Positions 54,003-62,737 of a DNA stretch of 64,000 bases are shown piece after piece (position 1 is the stretch's first letter; every line of letters starts with the position of its first letter). The stretch is from Ponticaulis koreensis DSM 19734 (GTDB taxonomy: Bacteria; Pseudomonadota; Alphaproteobacteria; Caulobacterales; Hyphomonadaceae). Both the position numbers and the translations under genes were made by a program. The notes under the pieces were generated by a model. It made no database searches and was not told where the DNA came from. It saw nothing but the letters and a program-made list of their open reading frames with translations. Location: contig NZ_ATVJ01000003.1 in assembly GCF_000420665.1 (NCBI RefSeq), forward strand, positions 310,001 through 374,000, written 5' to 3'.

Positions 54003-54395
54003 ATGACCTTCGTTCGTGCGCTGACTGCGCTTTTCCTTTCGGGCCTTGTGGCCCTTCCGGCTTTCGCCGCCGGCGGAGCAGGTGAGGGCGTTGACCCGAT
54101 CATCTTCCGTTTCGCTATTTTCGTGCTTGCGATCTTCGTGGGCTATTACGTTGTCTGGTCCGTTACACCGGCACTCCACACGCCTCTTATGGCTGTGACG
54201 AACGCGATTTCTTCTGTGATCATCGTTGGTGCACTCATCGCTGCGGCGGCTGGTGCAGGCATGGAACTTACAGGCGATCTCTGGATCTCAAAAGGCATGG
54301 GTGCCGTCGCGGCCGGCCTTGCAGCCGTCAACATTTTCGGCGGCTTCCTCGTAACCCAGCGCATGCTGGCTATGTACAAGAAGAAGGAGCGCTAG
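54003..54395 (+). CDS. pntAB: NAD(P) transhydrogenase alpha subunit, membrane part
   Basis: 130 aa. Four membrane helices (about residues 3-20, 35-56, 59-83, 95-120), including the conserved [38 protein letters not shown]. It forms part of the proton channel with PntB. AAGGAGG precedes the ATG. It lies between the pntAA and pntB genes with spacings of 4 and 6 bases. Confidence 0.95.
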   Translation: MTFVRALTALFLSGLVALPAFAAGGAGEGVDPIIFRFAIFVLAIFVGYYVVWSVTPALHTPLMAVTNAISSVIIVGALIAAAAGAGMELTGDLWISKGMGAVAAGLAAVNIFGGFLVTQRMLAMYKKKER

Positions 54396-54401
54396 AGTCT
54401 C

Positions 54402-55835
54402 ATGAACGCGAATATTGCTGCGCTTCTGTATCTCGTATCCGGGATACTCTTCATCATGTCCCTTCGCGGACTTTCCAGCCCTGCTACGTCTCGTCAGGGT
54501 AACTATTACGGCATGATCGGTATGGCGATCGCTGTTGGTACAACGCTGGCTGTGCTGGCGACCGGCGGTGCGCTTGATGTGGTCACGCTCGGCCTGATCC
54601 TCGGCGGTATCGCTGTCGGTGGTATTGTCGGTGCGATCATCGCCAAGAAAATCCCGATGACGGCTATGCCTCAGCTCGTTGCAGCCTTCCACTCTCTGGT
54701 TGGTCTGGCGGCTGTGCTTGTGGCGGCGGCTGCGCTCTATGCACCGATCAATTTCGGCATTGCAGAGCTCAACGCTGACGGCTCTATCGGCAACCTCCAC
54801 ACAGCGTCTCTGATCGAGCTGTCGCTGGGTTCTGCGATTGGTGCGATCACCTTCACTGGTTCCGTCATCGCGTTCGCCAAGCTGAACGGCAACATGTCCG
54901 GTGCGCCAATCCTTCTGCCAATGCGCCACATTCTGAACATTCTGATCGGTGTCGCAATCGTCGCACTGGTTGTGATGATGGTTCAGACAGGCGGCACACA
55001 GCCATGGATGTTCTGGGCGATCACAGGCCTCGCGCTTCTACTCGGCATCACGCTGATCATTCCTATCGGTGGCGCGGACATGCCTGTTGTTGTGTCCATG
55101 CTGAACTCTTACTCCGGTTGGGCGGCAGCTGCGCTCGGTTTCACACTGGCAAACACAGCGCTGATCATCACGGGTGCTCTGGTTGGTTCTTCCGGTGCGA
55201 TCCTCTCTTACATCATGTGTAAGGGCATGAACCGTAGCTTCATCTCGGTCATCCTTGGTGGCTTTGGTGCAGACGATTCCGGCGCTGGTGCGGGCGGCCC
55301 ACAGGTTGACCGTCCGGTTAAGATCGGTTCGGCTGACGATGCGGCCTTCATCATGAAGAACGCGGGTAAAGTCATCATCGTACCAGGTTACGGTATGGCG
55401 GTTGCTCAGGCTCAGCACGCTCTCAAAGAAATGGCTGAAAAGCTGAAAGAAGAAGGCGTCGATGTCGCTTACGCGATCCACCCGGTTGCGGGTCGTATGC
55501 CGGGTCACATGAACGTTCTGCTCGCTGAAGCAAACGTGCCTTATGACGAAGTTTTCGAGCTTGAAGATATCAACTCCGAATTCTCTCAGGCGGACGTTGC
55601 CTTCGTCATCGGTGCGAACGACGTCACCAACCCGGCGGCGAAAACAGACCCGACATCTCCGATTTTCGGCATGCCGATTCTGGACGTTGAAAATGCAGGT
55701 ACGGTCCTCTTCATCAAGCGTTCGCTTGGCTCCGGCTATGCGGGTATCGAAAACGAGCTGTTCTTCAAGGACAACACAATGATGCTGCTCGCAGACGCTA
55801 AAAAGATGGTCGAAGACATCGTGAAGGGCTTGTAA
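54402..55835 (+). CDS. pntB: NAD(P) transhydrogenase beta subunit
   Basis: 477 aa. N-terminal half with about nine membrane helices (LYLVSGILFIMSLRGLSSP; ADMPVVVSMLNSYSGWAAAALGFTL), then a cytosolic NADP(H)-binding domain with IIVPGYGMAVAQAQHALKEMAEKLKEEG, HPVAGRMPGHMNVLLAEANVPYDEV and VIGANDVTNPAAKTDPTSPI. Proton translocation drives NADPH formation at the plasma membrane. Terminated by a strong hairpin 47 bases after the stop. Confidence 0.96.
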   Translation: MNANIAALLYLVSGILFIMSLRGLSSPATSRQGNYYGMIGMAIAVGTTLAVLATGGALDVVTLGLILGGIAVGGIVGAIIAKKIPMTAMPQLVAAFHSLVGLAAVLVAAAALYAPINFGIAELNADGSIGNLHTASLIELSLGSAIGAITFTGSVIAFAKLNGNMSGAPILLPMRHILNILIGVAIVALVVMMVQTGGTQPWMFWAITGLALLLGITLIIPIGGADMPVVVSMLNSYSGWAAAALGFTLANTALIITGALVGSSGAILSYIMCKGMNRSFISVILGGFGADDSGAGAGGPQVDRPVKIGSADDAAFIMKNAGKVIIVPGYGMAVAQAQHALKEMAEKLKEEGVDVAYAIHPVAGRMPGHMNVLLAEANVPYDEVFELEDINSEFSQADVAFVIGANDVTNPAAKTDPTSPIFGMPILDVENAGTVLFIKRSLGSGYAGIENELFFKDNTMMLLADAKKMVEDIVKGL

Positions 55836-55882
55836 TCACAAGCAAATCACTTGAGCACTGCACTCACCAAATGCACCCTTAT

Positions 55883-55918
55883 GCCCCGGAGGTCTTCACG
55901 ATCTCCGGGGCTTTTTTT
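55883..55918 (+). terminator. Intrinsic terminator of the transhydrogenase operon
   Basis: GCCCCGGAG/CTCCGGGGC, 9-base stem with an 11-base loop, followed by seven T residues. Confidence 0.92.
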
Positions 55919-56004
55919 ATTTTTTAATTGCGGCTATGGAGCAAATGTGAGCGCATTATGCGTGATCGGGATGGCAATTATTCCTGATGAGGATAACCTT
56001 TGGC

Positions 56005-56982
56005 ATGGCGCGGATAGAGAACGATAAAACATTACCGCATGCCGAACGTATTCTGACGACGATCGAATCGGGGGCTGCGGCGGCTAAATCCATGGTAGTG
56101 GCATCATGGGCGCGCTCGGTGAATGTTCACGGGTTGGCGCCTGATCTGTCTCCAAGCGTGCAGCGCTGGAGCGAGAGCGATCTGTCTGAGCGCCGCGATC
56201 GCATGTCCCGCATGCTTCATGTGTCCCAGCCGACGGTTGAACGCCTGCTTGGTATGGTCTCGTTGGCAGGCTGCGCGGTTTTTCTTTGTGACAAAGACGG
56301 TGTAATTCTCGAAAGCCACAGCACATCGAATGATCGTGATCATTTTGAGAAGGTTGGTCTCGGACGAGGGGCGGACTGGTCTGAGGGCGCACAGGGCACA
56401 AATGGTATCGGAACCTGTATCGCCGAGGGCAGGGCGGTTTCCATCCATCAGGACCAGCACTTTATTGCCAGCAATACGCCGCTCCACTGCATGGGGGCGC
56501 CGATTTTCGATGTTGAGGGCAATCTGGCAGCGGTGATCGATATCTCTGCCTGCCGGTCTGACCTCAACGGAGCGATGTCTACGCTGATCTCACAGGCCGT
56601 GAATGATGCGGCGGGCCAGATCGAGGCAGATAATTTCTGCGACGTCTTTTCCGGCATGCGCATTCTGAAGGGCAATAGCGATAACCGCCGCACACCCGTC
56701 CTGCTGGCCGTGAATAGCGATGACCTTGTGATTGGTGCCACCCGAGCTGCGCGCAGGCTTTATGGCTTGCCGACCAGGGAAGCCTTTACGCCAAAGCCGA
56801 CAGCTGACCTGCTTGGTGAGCAGGAAGTGCGCGGTATCGGCCTCGACAATGCAGAGCGCCGTGAAATCAATCGCGCGATCGCCCGTGCCAAAGGCAATAT
56901 GAGCGAGGCAGCCCGTCTTCTCGGCGTCAGCCGCGCAACTTTCTATCGCCGCGCCAAGAAGCTCGGACTATTGAACGGCTAA
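56005..56982 (+). CDS. AcoR-like transcriptional activator (GAF and Fis HTH, no AAA+ domain)
   Basis: About 325 aa. Central GAF-like domain (LLGMVSLAGCAVFLCDKDGVILESH ... GTNGIGTCIAEGRAVSIHQDQHFIASNTPLHCMGAPIFD), preceded by the VVASWARSVNVHGLAPD element typical of AcoR relatives, and a C-terminal Fis-type HTH (INRAIARAKGNMSEAARLLGVSRATFYRRAKKLGL). The sigma-54 AAA+ domain of full AcoR is absent, so activation likely uses sigma-70. The operator in front of the next gene and the acetaldehyde-type dehydrogenase match an acetaldehyde- or ethanol-responsive regulator. An in-frame ATG at 55987 is an alternative start. Confidence 0.9.
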   Translation: MARIENDKTLPHAERILTTIESGAAAAKSMVVASWARSVNVHGLAPDLSPSVQRWSESDLSERRDRMSRMLHVSQPTVERLLGMVSLAGCAVFLCDKDGVILESHSTSNDRDHFEKVGLGRGADWSEGAQGTNGIGTCIAEGRAVSIHQDQHFIASNTPLHCMGAPIFDVEGNLAAVIDISACRSDLNGAMSTLISQAVNDAAGQIEADNFCDVFSGMRILKGNSDNRRTPVLLAVNSDDLVIGATRAARRLYGLPTREAFTPKPTADLLGEQEVRGIGLDNAERREINRAIARAKGNMSEAARLLGVSRATFYRRAKKLGLLNG

Positions 56983-57002
56983 CGCAATTCCCAATGAAAC
57001 TG

Positions 57003-57031
57003 TGTCTCAGAAGTGAGACAGAACTGTCTCA
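57003..57031. promoter_or_regulatory. Three-half-site operator upstream of the aldehyde dehydrogenase
   Basis: TGTCTCA (57003-57009), TGAGACA (57014-57020) and TGTCTCA (57025-57031) alternate in orientation with 4-base spacers, an exact 11-base period. A degenerate fourth copy TGTTTCA is at 57037-57043. It lies between the AcoR-like regulator gene and its probable target, so it is the obvious regulator binding site. Confidence 0.75.
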
Positions 57032-57127
57032 GCCGCTGTTTCACCCCCGCTGACAGACCGTCTTCCTTCCGTCAGACATATCTCCAGACGCCCCGATCTC
57101 ATGATGGGCGCAATTCTGGAGGAAAAA

Positions 57128-58651
57128 ATGGCAGACACGCTTCATTCAAGCGACGCTACGTACACGTCACCGTTCAAATCCCGCTATGACAACTTCATCA
57201 ACGGCCAGTTTGTTGCGCCGAATGCGGGCCGCTATTTCGACAACACATCTCCGGTCACCGGCGGTGTCATCTGTCAGATCGCACGGTCGGACGCGTCTGA
57301 TATCGAAGCTGCACTCGACGCGGCACACGCTGCGAAAGATGCATGGGCACGCACGTCAACCACTGAACGTGCAAACATTCTGAACCGTATCGCAGACTGT
57401 ATGGAAGAGAATCTCGAGCTTCTCGCTACATGTGAAACCTGGGATAATGGTAAGCCTATCCGCGAAACCATGGCGGCTGACATGCCGCTCGCGGTTGACC
57501 ACTTTCGCTATTTTGCTGGCTGTATCCGTGCGCAGGAAGGCGGCATTTCCGAGATCGATCACGACACAGTTGCGTATCACTTCCACGAGCCGCTTGGCGT
57601 TGTTGGCCAGATCATTCCGTGGAACTTCCCAATGCTCATGGCAGCGTGGAAGCTGGCGCCGGCGCTTGCCGCAGGTAACTGCGTCGTCCTGAAGCCTGCA
57701 GAGCAGACACCAGCAACAATCCTCGTCTTTGCCGAGCTGATCGCTGATCTTCTGCCACCTGGCGTTCTGAACATTGTAAACGGTTTTGGCCTCGAGGCCG
57801 GTAAGCCGCTGGCGTCTAGCTCCCGCATCGCGAAGATTGCCTTCACCGGTGAAACGACAACAGGTCGTCTCATCATGCAGTACGCATCTGAAAACCTCAT
57901 TCCGGTCACGCTGGAACTGGGCGGTAAGTCTCCGAACATCTTCTTCGAAGACGTCATGCGCGCTGACGATGACTATCTCGACAAGGCGATTGAAGGCTTT
58001 GTGATGTTTGCGCTCAACCAGGGCGAGGTTTGCACCTGTCCGTCACGCGCACTCATTCACGAGAACATCTATGACCGCTTCATGGAGCGTGCGCTGAAAC
58101 GCGTCGAGCAGATCGTTCAGGGCGACCCGCGCGATATCAACACCATGATTGGTGCGCAGGCTTCTTCCGAGCAGAAAGAGAAAATCCTGTCTTACTTCGA
58201 CATTGGTCGTCAGGAAGGTGCGGAAGTTCTTATCGGTGGTGAAGCTGCGAATCTCGGCGGCGACCTGGCGAATGGCTATTACGTGAAGCCGACCGTTCTG
58301 AAGGGCCACAACAAGATGCGCGTCTTCCAGGAAGAGATCTTCGGTCCTGTTGTGTCGGTCACGACCTTCAAGGACGATGAAGAAGCGCTCTCCATCGCGA
58401 ACGACACGCTCTATGGTCTGGGCGCTGGTGTGTGGAGCCGCGAGGCAAACACTTGCTACCGCTTCGGCCGCGCCATTCAGGCCGGTCGTGTCTGGACGAA
58501 CTGCTACCACGCATACCCTGCGCACGCAGCGTTCGGCGGCTACAAACAGTCCGGCATTGGTCGTGAGAACCACTCCAAGATGCTCGACCATTACCAACAG
58601 ACGAAGAACATGCTCGTGAGCTACGCGCCACAAAAGCTGGGCTTCTTCTAA
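57128..58651 (+). CDS. Aldehyde dehydrogenase, acetaldehyde type (AcoD/ExaC-like)
   Basis: 507 aa. Catalytic Cys302 in GEVCTCPSR, Glu263 in LELGGKSPN, cofactor motif [38 protein letters not shown] and the C-terminal [13 protein letters not shown]. The C-x-C at the active site and the overall sequence are those of NAD-dependent acetaldehyde dehydrogenases such as AcoD/ExaC. It oxidises acetaldehyde to acetate. GGAGG is upstream of the ATG at 57128. Gene context with AcoR-like and DUF779 proteins is typical. Confidence 0.95.
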   Translation: MADTLHSSDATYTSPFKSRYDNFINGQFVAPNAGRYFDNTSPVTGGVICQIARSDASDIEAALDAAHAAKDAWARTSTTERANILNRIADCMEENLELLATCETWDNGKPIRETMAADMPLAVDHFRYFAGCIRAQEGGISEIDHDTVAYHFHEPLGVVGQIIPWNFPMLMAAWKLAPALAAGNCVVLKPAEQTPATILVFAELIADLLPPGVLNIVNGFGLEAGKPLASSSRIAKIAFTGETTTGRLIMQYASENLIPVTLELGGKSPNIFFEDVMRADDDYLDKAIEGFVMFALNQGEVCTCPSRALIHENIYDRFMERALKRVEQIVQGDPRDINTMIGAQASSEQKEKILSYFDIGRQEGAEVLIGGEAANLGGDLANGYYVKPTVLKGHNKMRVFQEEIFGPVVSVTTFKDDEEALSIANDTLYGLGAGVWSREANTCYRFGRAIQAGRVWTNCYHAYPAHAAFGGYKQSGIGRENHSKMLDHYQQTKNMLVSYAPQKLGFF

Positions 58652-58666
58652 GAACTACCACTGAAC

Positions 58667-58758
58667 TGGCAGGCTCTCAGACGTCAGGCTGACTTACGTT
58701 TCCTTCCCTTCTTTGAAACAGTCGGCGTCTGCTTAGCTAAGGGCCTGCCACTTTTTTT
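58667..58758 (+). terminator. Distant-arm terminator candidate after the aldehyde dehydrogenase
   Basis: TGGCAGGC at 58667-58674 and GCCTGCCA at 58743-58750 are perfect inverted copies followed by a T-run of seven (58752-58758), with about 68 bases between the arms. The long loop makes it uncertain, although the T-run is convincing. Confidence 0.45.
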
Positions 58759-58808
58759 CAGGCAATTTCTGACTTCACGCGCTGACGCTCAATGATCAGT
58801 CGGGAGTC

Positions 58809-58850
58809 CCCGTGTGCCTTCGGATAGGGGCGAAGCACCGGGCATTTTTT
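58809..58850 (+). terminator. Hairpin and U-tract in the leader of the porin gene
   Basis: CCCG pairs with CGGG and GTGC-TTCG with CGAA-GCAC, giving a 12-pair stem with two one-base bulges and an 8-base loop, followed by six T residues. It ends 53 bases before the porin start, so it may be a terminator or an attenuator. Confidence 0.65.
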
Positions 58851-58903
58851 AGGCGAGAGACTGAAGAGGAAAAATACCTCGGGAGGAAAAGGAGTCTCAT
58901 CCC

Positions 58904-59614
58904 ATGTTGTGCAGAGTAACAAAAACACTGATCGGGGCGTGCGCAGCTTGCGTACTTGGTTTCAGCGGCGCAGCGACTGCTCAGGACGCAGACACAAACG
59001 GAATTTCATGGTCAGCTTCGCTGACCGGCGCGACAGAATATATCTGGCGCGGCGTTGAACAATCGGCCGGTGATCCGGCAGTGTTCGCAGCCGTCAGCGC
59101 ATCTTACGGCAACTTCTACTCTGGTGCAGGAATTGAGAATGTCGACTTTGCGGGCATCGACACCGAATATGATTTTTGGGTCGGTTACGCGGCCCCAATA
59201 GCAGACGGCACGACCTTTGACATTGGCCTCGTTCGCTACGGGTATCTCGATGCGCCATCCGGCCTTGATCTTGATACGGTCGAGCTGAAGCTGGCTTTTA
59301 GCCATGACTTTGACGGCTTCTCCGCAGGTATCACTGCGATGATTACCGATGACTTCTTCGCAACCGAAGCAAGTGCCCAGCATATCGAGGTAAATGCCAG
59401 CACGTTGGTATCAGAGAACTGGACGATATCCGGTTCGGTCGGCCACCAGATGCTGGATAACAGCGCAGGCAATTTCACCCATTGGAATATTGGTGCCTCA
59501 CGAAGTGTTGCTGACAATGTGACACTCGATATTCGCTATATTGATACGGACGCCGACTATCTCGGCGGCGGGGCTGACGAACGTATTGTCGCGTCGTTCA
59601 GCGTCGCGTTCTAA
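58904..59614 (+). CDS. TorF-family putative porin
   Basis: 236 aa. Signal peptide ending ATA-QDADT. The mature part opens with WSASLTGATEYIWRGVEQSAGDPAVFAAVSASYG, the TorF-type start of a small beta-barrel, and ends with amphipathic strands and a terminal AF (SFSVAF), the outer membrane assembly signal. It is probably a diffusion channel. It sits between the aldehyde dehydrogenase and DUF779 genes, which normally are next to each other. GGAGTC (and GGAGG farther) lie upstream of the ATG. Confidence 0.88.
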   Translation: MLCRVTKTLIGACAACVLGFSGAATAQDADTNGISWSASLTGATEYIWRGVEQSAGDPAVFAAVSASYGNFYSGAGIENVDFAGIDTEYDFWVGYAAPIADGTTFDIGLVRYGYLDAPSGLDLDTVELKLAFSHDFDGFSAGITAMITDDFFATEASAQHIEVNASTLVSENWTISGSVGHQMLDNSAGNFTHWNIGASRSVADNVTLDIRYIDTDADYLGGGADERIVASFSVAF

Positions 59615-59628
59615 CTGTCTCTCGCCTG

Positions 59629-59683
59629 CTCCCGATGTGGAGGCCGGTGCTGTTACATCTGCAGGTGCATCGGGAGACTTTTT
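59629..59683 (+). terminator. Terminator between porin and DUF779 genes
   Basis: CTCCCGATG (59629-59637) and CATCGGGAG (59668-59676) are perfect 9-base arms, followed by ACTTTTT. The loop of 30 bases is long. DUF779 starts 27 bases later. Confidence 0.6.
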
Positions 59684-59709
59684 GTAAAAGATAAAACAGG
59701 AGGAAGAGA

Positions 59710-60072
59710 ATGACTGACCAGCCAAACCGCGTAAGCGCAACCGATGCGGCCAAGGCCTTTATCACCGAGATCAAAGCAGATCATCCGGAGATTCTCTTCC
59801 ATCAGTCAGGCGGATGTTGTGATGGGTCCAGCCCGATGTGCTATCCGGCGGATGATTTCAAAGTCGGCGAGAGCGACGTGAAGCTTGGCGAGATTGATGG
59901 TGTGCCCGTCTATATTTCAGCCTCGCAGTTTGAGGCGTGGAAGCACACCCAGCTGATTTTGGATGTGGTGCCGGGACGCGGCGGTATGTTCAGCCTCGAC
60001 AATGGGCGCGAGAAGCGCTTCCTCACCCGATCCCGTGTGTTCACGAATGAGGAAATGGCGTCCTTGGGTTAG
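59710..60072 (+). CDS. DUF779 protein, aldehyde dehydrogenase accessory
   Basis: 120 aa. The Cys-rich N-terminal motif GGCCDGSSPMCYP and the later VPVYISASQFEAWKHTQLILDVVPGRGGMFSLDNGREKRFLTRSRVF are the DUF779 pattern. Members are encoded next to AcoD-type aldehyde dehydrogenases across proteobacteria; a role in their maturation or activity is inferred. AGGAGG precedes the ATG. The end overlaps a convergent gene by 4 bases. Confidence 0.93.
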   Translation: MTDQPNRVSATDAAKAFITEIKADHPEILFHQSGGCCDGSSPMCYPADDFKVGESDVKLGEIDGVPVYISASQFEAWKHTQLILDVVPGRGGMFSLDNGREKRFLTRSRVFTNEEMASLG

Positions 60073-61598
60073 ACTTTCCGGCCTGCTTCTTCCCAATACG
60101 GCGCGCGCAGCTTTGCCTTGAAAATCTTGCCGCTATCCTGACGCGGCAGTTCATCGTGAACATCCAGCTTGCGTGGGATTTTGAACTTCGCAAGACGCGG
60201 TTCCAGCCAGACTTTTACATCCTGAAGTGTGACGGACTTATCGGGCTGGCAGGTGACCGCAGCGACAATAGATTCGCCGAACTCCGGATCAGGCGCACCG
60301 AACACCGCGCAGTCTGCGATTTCAGGCATCAGAATCAGCTCGGCTTCGATCTCCGCAGGGAAGATGTTGGCGCCACCGGAAATGATCATGTCTTTCTTCC
60401 GGTCGGAGATGAAAATGTATCCGTCCTCGTCGACGTATCCCATATCGCCAACGGTTGAGAGATTGCCCTGACGCTGGCCGTCCAGATTGCCATCCTGATT
60501 CGTGTATTCGAAATCACCATAGGTTGGGAGATGGATATAGAGCGTGCCGACTTCGCCCGTCGGGACCTCGTTGAAGTCATCATCCAGCACTTTCACCGTG
60601 CCGCCCGGCAGGATTTTTCCCACAGAGCCGGGCTTGGCTTTGGCTTCATCAGAGCTGATCAGGGTCATGAAACCGATCTCGCTCGCGCCATAGGATTCGT
60701 TGAGGATCGGTCCGAACCAGTCGATCATCTCGTTCTTCACCTCAATTGGCCACGGCGAGCCTGTAGAAATGGTGAAGCGGAGCGAGCTGACATCGTATTT
60801 CTCGCGTACCTCTTTCGGCAATTTCAGAAGCCTTATGCACATGGTCGGCACGATATAGGCGTGGGTGATGCCGAATTTTTCAACCGTCTGGAGAAAGCCT
60901 TCCGGATCAAATTTCGGATCGACAAAGATATCAACGTCACCCGCGGCAAGACAGAAACTGGAGAGCGTGTTCGGCGCGCTGTGATAGAGCGGGGCAGAAA
61001 CGTAGAACCGGTCGCCATCCTGCGCGCCCATCAGGTTTCGACAGAGGCCGAGAAAGGCATCCCACCTATCCGGCCCGTCTTCATTGAAGGCGCGCTTAAT
61101 GCCTTTCGGGCGTCCGGTAGACCCCGAGGTATAGGCGAACATGCCGCGCAGCTTCTGGGCTTCGCCTTCATACTGATCGGTCGATGCCAGCAGTTTGGTG
61201 AGGCTGATCGTACCGGTGGGCGCACGGTTATCGACGCCATAAGACAGCTGGATGCATTCCGGCACGGGAAAGGCGATGACCGGCAGGTCTGTGCTCAATT
61301 CAGACATGACCGGCCGCAAAAGATCGGAATGGCCGTAGAGGATTTTGGATTGCGAATCCTCGACGATGTATTTCACTTCCTTGGGCGCGGCATGCCAGTT
61401 GATCAGCGCAAAGCGAACGCCAACAAGCCGGCACGCTTCCATCAACGCGAACATCATCGTGTCATTGCGAAGGAGCAGCGCGACAGAATCATTCGGTCCG
61501 ACGCCCCGCGAAACCATATCGGCTGCAATGCGACGGGCGTTTGCCAGATGCTCGGACTGCGTTGTCCGTACACCTGCCAGATAGAGATCTCCGGCCAA
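60069..61598 (-). CDS. Acyl-CoA synthetase (AMP-forming)
   Basis: 509 aa. ATP-binding YTSGSTGRPKG, adenylation motif SYGASE, GDMGYVDEDGYIFISDRKKDMIISGG hinge, and the catalytic Lys in PRQDSGKIFKAKL. It activates a carboxylic acid to acyl-AMP and then acyl-CoA. By eye it is closest to medium- or aryl-chain ligases of the FadD/CaiC group; no better substrate guess is justified. It overlaps the end of DUF779 by 4 bases and lies downstream of the thioesterase gene on the minus strand. Confidence 0.92.
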   Translation of the reverse strand: MAGDLYLAGVRTTQSEHLANARRIAADMVSRGVGPNDSVALLLRNDTMMFALMEACRLVGVRFALINWHAAPKEVKYIVEDSQSKILYGHSDLLRPVMSELSTDLPVIAFPVPECIQLSYGVDNRAPTGTISLTKLLASTDQYEGEAQKLRGMFAYTSGSTGRPKGIKRAFNEDGPDRWDAFLGLCRNLMGAQDGDRFYVSAPLYHSAPNTLSSFCLAAGDVDIFVDPKFDPEGFLQTVEKFGITHAYIVPTMCIRLLKLPKEVREKYDVSSLRFTISTGSPWPIEVKNEMIDWFGPILNESYGASEIGFMTLISSDEAKAKPGSVGKILPGGTVKVLDDDFNEVPTGEVGTLYIHLPTYGDFEYTNQDGNLDGQRQGNLSTVGDMGYVDEDGYIFISDRKKDMIISGGANIFPAEIEAELILMPEIADCAVFGAPDPEFGESIVAAVTCQPDKSVTLQDVKVWLEPRLAKFKIPRKLDVHDELPRQDSGKIFKAKLRAPYWEEAGRKV

Positions 61599-61682
61599 TT
61601 ATTCCTCCCAGAATGATGTTTTCAAAGAGCATGCTTTGAAGGCGGGGGAGGCGTCAATGATGACCGAGGGTGAAGGGGGCGA

Positions 61683-62621
61683 TTAGATTGAGAGGCCTCG
61701 CACGGCTCGCTCTTCCAGCAGAGCCATATGCTCCGGATTAGCCTGGATCACCTTGCGCGTGTCCAGATCAAAGGTCACAGCGACGGCTTCTGATGTACAC
61801 CACGCCTTGCCGGTGCGCGGGTCCATAATCCAGTGAACGAGACTGTGCACCTTTGGCATGACTTTACCGAGGCCGGTGCGGACTTCGACAATATCGCCAG
61901 CTTTCGGCCATGATCGGTATTTCAGGCGGTATTCAAGAACAGCAGCGCCAGAGCGGACCTTTTCGCCCTTTGCCTCTGCGGCTTTGGCGACTTCATCGCG
62001 CCATGCCGCCATAAGGTTTGGAACAGAATCAGAAACGCGCCCGATAAAGTGTTCCGGCATCATGCGGCCATGTGAGTCGCAATGCTGGATCTGTACCGCA
62101 CCGCGCCCGATCACCGGCACCCCCAGCTTTTCAGGGAGCGCGGCGACGGCTTCAGCGTCTGGCAGGCATGGGCCATTAGGATCAAGTGAGCGTGGCGCTG
62201 TATGGTCTGGCGGCGTTATACGCAGCTTTTCAAAGGCGGCGAGCGTTTCATCCTTCCAGGCAAAGCCGCGAAGTGTTTTCGATTCGACATGGCGAACCCG
62301 GGTGCGAAAAGCTGCTGCGGTATCACCTGAAACAGCGTGAATAAGCTCTTGATACAGAACGACTTCTGTCTCGGTCACATCAAGAACGCCGCCCACCATA
62401 TAGATAGGGCGCCCCGGATGAACTTCCTTCATGAAGCGAATGTGCTGGTCTACTGGTACGAGCGTGGAGGAGTTCTCAGGCGTGAACGCATTCGGCAAGC
62501 CAATCGCATGGGCGAGAATTTGGAGGCCTTCAGTCTGCTTGTTCACATAGAACCGTACGTTCATGTGCCCCATCTCATCGCATTCCCATGTGTTGGTGAT
62601 GCCTCGATAGAGCTCGATCAT
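61683..62621 (-). CDS. Double-hotdog acyl-CoA thioesterase
   Basis: 312 aa, two hotdog domains. First: WECDEMGHMNVRFYVNKQTEGLQ (the DxxGHMN pattern of 4-hydroxybenzoyl-CoA thioesterase relatives). Second: QIQHCDSHGRMMPEHFIGRVSDSVPNLM and VLEYRLKYRSWPKAGDIVEVRTGL. It hydrolyses acyl-CoA and so acts opposite the synthetase encoded next to it (85 bases downstream). Both genes are probably one transcript. Confidence 0.88.
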   Translation of the reverse strand: MIELYRGITNTWECDEMGHMNVRFYVNKQTEGLQILAHAIGLPNAFTPENSSTLVPVDQHIRFMKEVHPGRPIYMVGGVLDVTETEVVLYQELIHAVSGDTAAAFRTRVRHVESKTLRGFAWKDETLAAFEKLRITPPDHTAPRSLDPNGPCLPDAEAVAALPEKLGVPVIGRGAVQIQHCDSHGRMMPEHFIGRVSDSVPNLMAAWRDEVAKAAEAKGEKVRSGAAVLEYRLKYRSWPKAGDIVEVRTGLGKVMPKVHSLVHWIMDPRTGKAWCTSEAVAVTFDLDTRKVIQANPEHMALLEERAVRGLSI

Positions 62622-62737
62622 GTTGGTTCCCTCTTATTGTTTTCAGCTTTGATGCTGATTGCTCGGACAACTGTAGATGGGGTGATGTGATTTGCCTACA
62701 GCTCGCGTCGCGGCAGGTGCCGAATTTATTTGAGCCC

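Noticed and set aside
56983-57127. Sigma-54 promoter for the aldehyde dehydrogenase
   Set aside because: No clear GG-N10-GC element was found, and the adjacent regulator lacks the AAA+ domain needed for sigma-54.
58652-58903. tRNA or other structural RNA in the gap before the porin
   Set aside because: The foldable parts look like terminators with T-runs; no cloverleaf or known RNA signature is seen.
60531-61616. Long open frame on the plus strand across the acyl-CoA synthetase gene (361 codons)
   Set aside because: Antisense shadow; the minus-strand gene has full adenylation motifs and catalytic Lys.
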